Shown here: positions 28,401-37,400 of the stretch, one piece after another
How the letters are laid out: each line of letters starts with the position of its first letter
How positions within the stretch are numbered: the stretch's first letter is position 1
Program-made: the position numbers and the translations under genes
NCBI GenBank assembly: GCA_907163375.1
Contig: CAJQUW010012461.1
Location: 124,001-188,000 of the forward strand
From: Prostheceraeus crozeri
Lineage: Eukaryota > Platyhelminthes > Polycladida > Euryleptidae
Direction of reading: 5' to 3'
DNA: 64,000 nt
The notes under the pieces: model-generated
Told to the model about the DNA's origin: nothing
Database searches by the model: none
What the model saw: the letters and a program-made list of their open reading frames with translations, nothing else

Positions 28401-31400
28401 TATTGAATATGGCTTCAAATATAAGCTACAATGTCTGAGATACGAGGGCCAGTCAATAAGTCTTGTACATTTGAAATTTAAAGCAAAGCAATTTACTATG
28501 ATCTTTTTATTCAAAGAAAAAAAGTGACAAGTGAACGTCTACCAGCACTCTATGTAATCGCCTTTACTGCGGATCACACTTTCCCACCTTTGAGGCAGTT
28601 TTTCTATACCGTCCAACCCTTCGCTGTTCAAAGACCGAATCTGGGCCTTCACTGCCACCGACAAGTCTTCCAACCTCGCGTATCGTTTGCCTCTCATGGG
28701 TTCCTTCAGTTTAGGAAACAGGTTGAAGTCTGGCGGACTTAGATCCGGACTGTAAGCGGGATGCGGCAAAACTTCCCAACCCATGGAGTCCAGGGTTTCA
28801 GTCACATGCTGTGCTGTATGGCATCGGGTATTGTCGTGGAGAATGAGAGGCTGCAGAGAAGGTCTATTCCTCCGTAGGGGATTCTTCAGTTTTTTGGAGA
28901 TGAAATCGGCGTAGTATTCCTTGTTGACGGTCTGTCCAATGGGGACGGCATCGGCAAGAATGATTCCAATGTGGTCATAAGCAAAGATCATTTGCTTCAC
29001 CTTGCTCTGCTCACGTCGAAACTTTTAAGGGCGTGGGGAATCCGGACTTCGCCATTCACTCGACTGTCGCTTCAATTCTGGTTCGTACGATCGAATCCAT
29101 GTTTCATCAATCGCAACAATCCTTTCCAGGAAATCTTAGCCTTCTCTCCGATATCTTCGACGCAACATTCCATTAAGTTGCCTCTATTGTAAAAAGTCTT
29201 ATGGAGCATGAAATTGCAAGTCAAACGTTTGTACATAGATTTGATGCTACAAAAGAATGATCATGAGCTCTATATTTCAGTAAGAGTGTCAGTAAAGGTA
29301 CAGTAAGTAATACATGCATATCATCAGTAGTATAAGACACGTGCTAAAGACCATTACGAAAAGTCAATTAAGAGTCAAAAATATTAGAACACCTAACAAT
29401 CAATTTTTCTAAAGTCGGCTTCCCGACAGACAAATTCGTTATCAACATTTTGTGAATCGTCGTTGAAATAGAATGACCTAGATCCACGTAAGCATAAAAG
29501 ACAAGAACGTAACAGATGAAAGGACAGTCTAGTCCTCACCCAGCTGATGGTCTTGCTGTACTCGACATTCCTTTTTTCAGATAATTTTTCGGATAGTCTT
29601 TTGTAGAATGCGCGACATTCTTTCGCCATACCACCGGTACATGAAAAGACCAACGGAGTAAAAGAGCCTTGATCTACTAGGGATATTCTTTCATTGTATG
29701 ATCGCTTCTTTGATTCTTCATGCTGCCGATGAGCAGAGGAAAGTTAGAAATCAAGGTTAGTCTTGGCTAGCGGGTTGAACACCCTTACATCGAAATATGC
29801 CATTTGTCCCTCGATCCAGACACCCCTAGCTGCTATGTCAACACGAGCTTCATCGGTAATAACAGTGCTTTTCGGGAATGATTCTCCTGATAGTGGAGTT
29901 AAGCAAGGCTCTACCCTGGAACACTTGTAGCATTCACTTAACAACCCAGCAGTGAAGTCCCTGATCTCATTATGTCTCAATGAGATGAGTCCTCCTTTTT
30001 TACAGGAGAATGCATGTTCAATGTCAAAATTATGTCCACATACACACTTACTTGGTAAATCTTGAAGTGGGATGTTGTATCTTATACGAAGACTATCCCA
30101 AAAAGCTTGTTTTTCCAAGTAAAACCCATGTTCTTTCAAGGGCATCAATGTTAGCCAACTGGACGCTCCAATTTCATTGGCGGCTTCAACCATTCGCAAG
30201 GTTATTTTATCACTGATTCTTCGTTTGATTTCACTTAAATTTTCTTTGTATTGTAAATGTTTTTCTTTTCTTCTTGTTTTCACTGATTCACTTCCCATCT
30301 GACTCACATTTCTATCATATTGAGAATCTAGAGACTTCACTTTTTCAATCATGTCTTTTGTGATTACTCTTGAAGCTTCGTATTCCTCTTGGCATCGATT
30401 GGTAGGAATGTGGATTCCAAGGCCTCCTAGTTTTGGTGGAAGCGAAAAAAGCTGCCTTTCAATATCACTGCATTCATATCCGTTAAATAATGCCGGAATG
30501 AGCGTATGTCGAATACTATATTCCAAAGGCTCCAGAAGTTCTGTGAGATTAGGAATCGTTCGCATAACGTAGGTATACTTGTGTTGAATACCTCGTGTGA
30601 ATGCAGCATAAGCGGAATGTGGAAATGAATTCGCAACTTTCGAACGTTCTTTAATCTCATCGACCCAATCTCGTACTTTTTTGCTGACATACTCTCGCTT
30701 GAAATTATTATTGCCGACACATGCACCAAGATGTTTATTACCCTCAAACGTAATTTGTATTTCACTTTTTGAAAAGACTTCAGTGGCTTTCAAGAGGTGA
30801 GCGTCTTTGACAATCAACACACTTTTAGAAGGGTTAGGAAAATAACCGATGAAGGGTCCAAAATTTTCAATCAAGTTCCACCATTCCTTTAGTTGAGTCA
30901 AAGTGCCAACCCCTGCAAAATCGTCTGCAAAGGCTACCTTTTTGACATTGTCAACCTGATTGCCACATTGCGAGCTCAGCAGCGGTAAAATAGCGAGAGC
31001 ATACATGGGCATAGCTACAGGATCACCTTGTGTTGTGCCTTCATTTGACTGTAGCTCCAATCCTCCAGTGACAAATAGGCCAGTGATAACTGTTGGAAAC
31101 AAAGGTGGCGAATTCTGTACAGAAAATTTTCATGTTGTGAATAGCTACTTTGCGGTTAATGGAATTGAAAGCGTCATGTGCGTCAATTTGTGATATTCCA
31201 TGATTGTCATCGTCATTAAATAAATCAACCACTGCGTGTATTGCTATCCCCGCACATAGCTGTAAATTTCCAGCCGAATATAACAAGTCATTGCGTAAAG
31301 TATATATCACGGATTTCGCAATAATTCGTCACAAAATTTCTCCTATTCCAATCGGGCGTACACCTGGATCTTTGGACAAAGGAATCAAACGGCAGGCAAG

Positions 31401-34400
31401 TAAAGCTTCCAGGGATTCGGGATCTGGAATTTCTTGTGTGCATAAACTCTTTGCCATTCTCGCGATGGCCTTTCGAAGATCGAGACCTGTTGTGCCATAA
31501 ATGCTGCTTCCTAGCATCCTGCGCCATTCTTCAGCGTTGAATTGCGATACACCAGTGGCTCCTTTTATGTTCATGGCTGCGTTCAATACTGTGTCGTCGT
31601 TGAGTTTTTCAAATATAACGGGATGAATAACATTGATTGGGCCTTGAAGCATCATTTCTTCGTTTATAGGACTAGGATTTGGGTGCTTGGCCTTCAGATC
31701 TTCAATGGTAGCTGAGGTAATAGGGAGAATACTACTATTTTTATGATGACCCAGTAATCGTATGGCTCCATTAATTCTACCTTTCATCATCATTTTATTG
31801 AATGTTCTCGACACATCAAAATGTTTAGCTCCTCTGCGTGTTGTTTCTAAGCGCCTTTGAATTTCGCGGCATTCGTTAAGCAGCTCTTCAATTCGTCCTT
31901 CTTTCCATAAAGTCATACGTCTTTCAAGAGTATTTTTTCGATCAGATGACTTAGCTTTATGATTTATCTGTTGCAAAAGCAGACAATGGCATTACCATAA
32001 GACATTTCAGGCTGATGTTGCGATTAAGAGAATTTGATGTCCAATGTTCAATTTGACATGTTATCTCTCTTAAAAATTCTTTACCTGCATGACCTTTGGG
32101 CAATTGGAAGAGGTTCCGCTTCCAATTACTGATGTCTTCGTAAGCTTCTTGAATTAAGGTGTCAAACCTATCTTTTACATTGGATGTGAAATTTTCAAAT
32201 TGTTCTATAGTAGCAACAGAATATGCCGTATCATTCAAACCAGATTTTGCATCTGTTGTAATTTTGTTATCATTGACTTTGTCTTCGTCAGGAAGAACCC
32301 TGCTTTTACAAAAAAAATTGTGTCTTGATAAACCACTGGAGCTTTTACATTGTTTTCTACATGCATTACAAATCCATTGATTTTCCATTTCTCATCATTT
32401 TTTTTCCAGCTCACGTTAATACCACCTCATAACTTCTATATATACATGAGATAAACTACAATCAAAAGCATATTATATATATATAAAGGTGGGCATGCAA
32501 AAACGAACACGCGTGTCGTTAAAATTGTAGAAAGAGAAAATAATAGTGACGGGGTTCGCATTCAGCACATTCAGGGGGATGGCGGCCTATCGCACCCTTG
32601 AGCCGTGTCAGCACTAAGTGATTAGAGAGTTTTTGTAAAGACTTAAACTAATTTTGATTGTCAGGTGTGATGAGGTCCCCGCGCGCGCCTGAAAATGTTG
32701 GCAGGTTTTAAAGGCCAGGCGCTCACTTGTTAAGTGGAGAATCAGCTGATAGCAGAAGATGGAGGGCTGGACGAGAGCAGGAATCAATGAGGAAACGTAG
32801 GGAAGTTGCAGCAGACGTCGGGAAAACTTGATGGCGAGAGTCGCAGGGAAGAAACGGGAAAACTGCAGGCGGGCTGGGCCAGGAGCGTAAACCGTTAGTG
32901 AAAATGTACACACACTCAGTTAGATCTCTCTCTCTCTCTCTCGCTGCTTAGTAAGGACAGTGAAGCTGCGTCATCTGTACAGCGGTGAATGAACACAGTG
33001 TGAGAGCGAGTGACGTCACTACCGGCGAGATTCCTTAATTGTTGGAGTCTGAAGCTACGAAGACAAAGAAAGGTCGGATACAATTTGGATTCCTTGATTG
33101 TGATGGCGACTCAAAATATTCGGCAATAACACTATGACACAGCGCAGATTCCTGCGAGTCTGAATACATGTATGTAAGTTTTATTTACAACAGCGCTCTG
33201 TGAACGATGATATATTGACAATAGTATATGCACTAGAGGGAGCGCTCCGAGACACGACCGGCCGACACACGATCGACGCAACTGCATAGCGATTCTGTAG
33301 CGGGAAAGCTTTTCTTCGTCCTTTAGGCGGTGTGGTACCCATCTAGCCGAACTTTACGCTTACCAAGATTGAAGGTGAGAATCTTGTAAGCAGACCCGTG
33401 ACTAATCCCAAGTTCTGTGGCTACTTCATCGTCTGTCTTCGTCCAACAACTTTTGAATGCACTCCTCGTGTGCCTGATCAGTTGCGGATAATGGGCGGCC
33501 GCTGCGGTCTTTGTCTTCGATCGACAGATCACCGTCTCTCAGCCTCTGCATCCATCGAGTGACAGTCGAGCGGTCAACAGCCTCTTCCTTGCATGCTTCT
33601 TCCAATGCTGCATGGATTTCACACGGGCGCTTGTTTCTTGCGAACTCGATCTTTACGTAAGCGTGCTACTCTTGACGCGGAAACATTTTTAGTGAATGAC
33701 CACTTGCAGACAGACTTTGATTGTTCGCTTAACATTTCTGCGAGTGTAAGCATGGATAGTTAAATAACAAACAACGGAAATAGCTTTGAAATTATGACAG
33801 AATGATGAAGGACAAAATAATAAATATTATTGACATAGGATATCTAATGGGATACTCAATGCGGTCGGAAAGCGCAATTTCCTTATCTTCTGAAAATTTG
33901 ACAGGCGCATTACCATAAATATGCTGTCTTGACAAGTGAACGGAAAAGAACTGAGCGACCTGACATTTTTCAATGAACTTTTGCATTGCGAAAAATTAAA
34001 ATAAACGGCAAACTGAGTCAACAACCAAAATTGCCATGTGAACGAGGAACTGAGCGAACTAAAAAATTGCCTCGTTCGATAACACTGCTTCCCGTGATGA
34101 TTGTAGTACATTTCTTGCAAAAAGAGGGGAGTGATGGCATTGCTATCCTTTGCAATCCAATTTCAGAAAGAGAAAAAGCTGAATTTCATGTTTTTTTAAT
34201 ATGAGGCTTCATGGGGAGCGGGGGCGGTAAAGAGTGACTGCAGAGTGCTTAGCGTGGCTTAAAGGACATGAGAGAGCTCCCATTGTTAAGTCTCGATGAA
34301 TGAGGTGAAGTTTGTGTAAAGGTGGGTTGCACGTTTATCACACAACGATTACATGCTTATATGGGATTCGAGGATGAACAGGATCTGTTTACTTGTGGGA

Positions 34401-37400
34401 ATCGAAGAAGGCACAGATTGATGTACAGGATTTGTTTACATGTGCGGATCGCAAAAAGCATACTGTATTTATTGATGGGATGAATTTAATTGCAGGATGA
34501 GTTTACATGTGGGAAACGTAACATTTGAATGATGTCTGACTTATCTTTGTGGCATATCTTTCAAGACATATCATTACCTATTCAGTATTTTGTCAGCCAC
34601 TATATGTGGGACCCTGCTCGTCTGGGTTTGAGTGTTCAGGATAGGGGTCGAAACACAACTGGACGAGTACTTGCTGATGACTGACGGACTGCAGTATTAT
34701 GTTCTATGTCCCTTAATCGGTGGCTGAAGTAGTGGTCGATGTATTGTATTTCAAATGAACCAATGAAGAAATGTTGATTCCATGAAGTATTATAGGCGGA
34801 TTAAGAAACTGGCGATAAGAAATTCAAGTGAAGAAATAGTATTTTCCATGTGTAGTCTTAGGTATAGTGTGCATGGTTCCATTGCTTTCGGTGCAGTAGT
34901 GTCGTTGTAGTTCTATTGTTTACCTCCACTATCCACTTTCCACTTGTTCCACTTTGCACCATTATCCATCATGTGTAGTCTCAGATATAGAGAAGCATTA
35001 GTTCACTTGTAATCAGTGTAGTAGCATCATTGTATTTATATGTTTTAATTCCACTTTTCCCATTTTAATCCATCGGTCTCCTGCTGTTTTATAATATCCA
35101 ATTTTCAATTTCCTTAACCTATGGTGATCATTATCCTATCATATTTCCACTACTAGCATCTGTATTCGGTGCAGTATACTAGACATCTGTTTTGAACGTG
35201 TATGCGGCAGTGTTTGGAATCTATGGTATTAGTATATTAACAGTAAGAATGGGTAGTGTTACAAGTCTCAAGATTTCCACTTTTACCAGATATTAGGCCA
35301 AAGCTGATCGATTTTAATTCGTTGCCACGAGAAAGCTCCATTGTGTTATTTTAAGTACTGATTAATCCAATGGTTACAGTAGCATTGCATTTGTACACTT
35401 GCCGATTGGAGAACGTCATCAGTCCTCATTTGGACAACTTCAATTAAAATTAAATTTAGCAAGCATTATATTCTTAATATTATATTCTTGATAATATTAT
35501 AAATGGCTGATGGGATGATTTTCATCATCGTATGAGAATGATATGACACATGAAAGCTAAGTATGTTACATGAAGAAAAAACTTCGAAAGTATCCTTACT
35601 TGACCGTGTGATCATACATGCACTAAAATTGCTGCAACTTACTTTTCAAGTGGTTGATGTTTTCATTGGGAAAAAGACAGCTTTTATTTGTTTTGGCAAA
35701 ATTGGTAATCACAGCAAAAAGCTTCCAATGAGGACTTGTAGGGTTATCGAGATTGTATTTTGAGACTGAAAGCATGAAAACAAAGGATTTTTGGTGTAAC
35801 AATAGATTGCTAGAATAACTTTAAACAGCATCTGCTTGACATCACGGATAAAATAATAAATCTAAGGTAACTTGCTAGAAATACTGACTTGGCATTTACG
35901 AAATGCAACACGATGAATACAAATAAAGGCTAGTTGACTTATAAATAGAGAAGAGGCAACATGTTTCGCCAAAGGATTCACTCAAATAAACGCACGCATA
36001 TAAATAGAAATTACTCGACACTTCGCCTTCTACTTGATCACAAGGATATGCCCTGTGCGAAGACGAAACATGAGTCTTCTTTATGATTTGTAATATAGTT
36101 AATCGTTTGAAGAATCGAATTTCCTTTTCTGCTTCCTTATGATACCACCGATATAGAACTTATAAGGAGTTTATGTAGGGTCTAACTCAAAACCCTTCTT
36201 TGAGTGTAGAACACGTTGTAATGTCATGTGTGTCTTTATTACCACGCCAAGAAGTTTGATCGCCGAAAAGAATACCACTGGAACGAGCGAGTAGCAATTG
36301 ACAGCATGTAAACATGGTAAAAATGACGACAATAATGATTTCCGCATGGAAGAGGAGTGCAGGGTACAAGTGGCTATAAATTGTCAAGAACCCTACCAAG
36401 CAATATGTAGGCCTATAACTTGGAAGTCATCATGCTTGTCTTCTCATGAAACAACATTTCGAAATGGCTTTTATAACATAGGTGGTAGAATACTTCAGTT
36501 GATAAAGGGAATCGCGTACACGTACATGCATGAGGTACATGGTTCGAGCCTGTCCGACTGGAAAGGTACTTACGCTATCATTAGAGGCTATAAACTTTAA
36601 CATGATGAGAGTTGACAGCACATGATGGCTGCCTCAGCCCATTCATGCTAGTGTCGGATGATTTCATGTCTAGGAGGGGGCAGGATGCAGTAAAAAGACG
36701 TCTTTCTTATCACAACCTGAAAATTTTGCCAGTTAAAGGAACCCAGCAATGACTCGAGCAATTTGTAAACTAGCGTGCTACTCATCAGCAGTTTGGTAAG
36801 TTACTCATTTAATAACCTACGGATTATAAATCTGACGCACCAGTTGAAATGTTTCCGAGTGTGGATCATGTCCTCTTCATTAGAACGACATTATTATGTG
36901 AGTAAAGATCAATTAATCATTTTACTTTACCCAGTCCGCAGCCGAAACATGAAGCTAAACAACCGCTTTATGGGTTGGACAGCCTTCTTCAGGTATTGGG
37001 GACTACCACCAGAATAGGGTTAGTAACGTGTAGTCTTGAGCAAGTCCATGAAAGATTAATAACTAAAATGTTAGGCTATTTTGAATGGATTACTTACAAT
37101 TTCCTTTGTCCAAAACGGAGGTGAAAATGGTCTGTAGAAGAATATTTTCGTTATCAAATTCACTTCTGAAAATGAAAAGAGAAAATAACGACAGTTCACG
37201 TTTATCACAATGCATAATAAGCACATATGGGTGGCAGGTATATTTTTAACATGCCGGTGCTGTTGAAAAGCTTCTACTTCATCAAATGAATATCAAAACC
37301 TCTACAAAATATTGACGATTGTACAATATGGTTCGAGTGGTACGATTATTTAATGAAGATAGCAAAACATTGATTACCAAGCACCCACTGATTTAAAATC

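Larger units (their letters stand above)
29167..33272 (-). mobile_element. Non-LTR retrotransposon with restriction-like endonuclease (R2/NeSL-like), inserted in mariner
   Basis: A 10-bp duplication tcgacgcaac at 29157-29166 and 33273-33282 flanks the element, as expected for target-primed insertion. In minus-strand order: a C2H2-type finger (WICNACRKQCKSSSGLSRHN) near 32380; a helical region; RT block RLIPLSKDPGVRPIGIGEIL (31330-31390); catalytic ISQIDAHDAFN near 31190; GTTQGDPVAM near 31035; AFADDF near 30930; then KCVCGHNFDIEHAFSC (C-x-C-x7-H-x4-C) near 30040 and ARVDIAARG...MAYFDVRVF near 29800, a PD-(D/E)XK-type nuclease pattern. A conserved tail, PLVFSCTGGMAKECRAFYKR, lies at about 29600. 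The order finger, RT, CCHC and nuclease is that of RLE-type LINEs. Three or four frame shifts break the protein. There is no poly(A) end and no terminal repeat; a (CT)9-10 tract sits in the 5' region at 32924-32941. The exact clade is inferred. Confidence 0.78.
28441..33760 (-). pseudogene. Mariner transposase gene (D34D) split by a retrotransposon
   Basis: The N-terminal half starts at ATG 33684-33686 (MFPRQE, then HAALEEACKEEAVDRSTVTR, a helix-turn-helix region). The C-terminal half ends at 28539 with the mariner core: FLERIVAIDETWIRSYEP (first Asp), LILHDNTRCHT (second Asp) and YSPDLSPPDFNLF (third Asp, 34 residues on). The halves are separated by a 4106-base insertion at 29167-33272; without the insert and one target copy, the frame runs on through YRIAMQLRRRYRREG. 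Stops and a frame break show it is dead. The downstream end has the terminal repeat cgagggccagtcaataag after TA (28441-28460); I did not find its partner beyond 33.7 kb, so the right limit is approximate. Confidence 0.82.
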
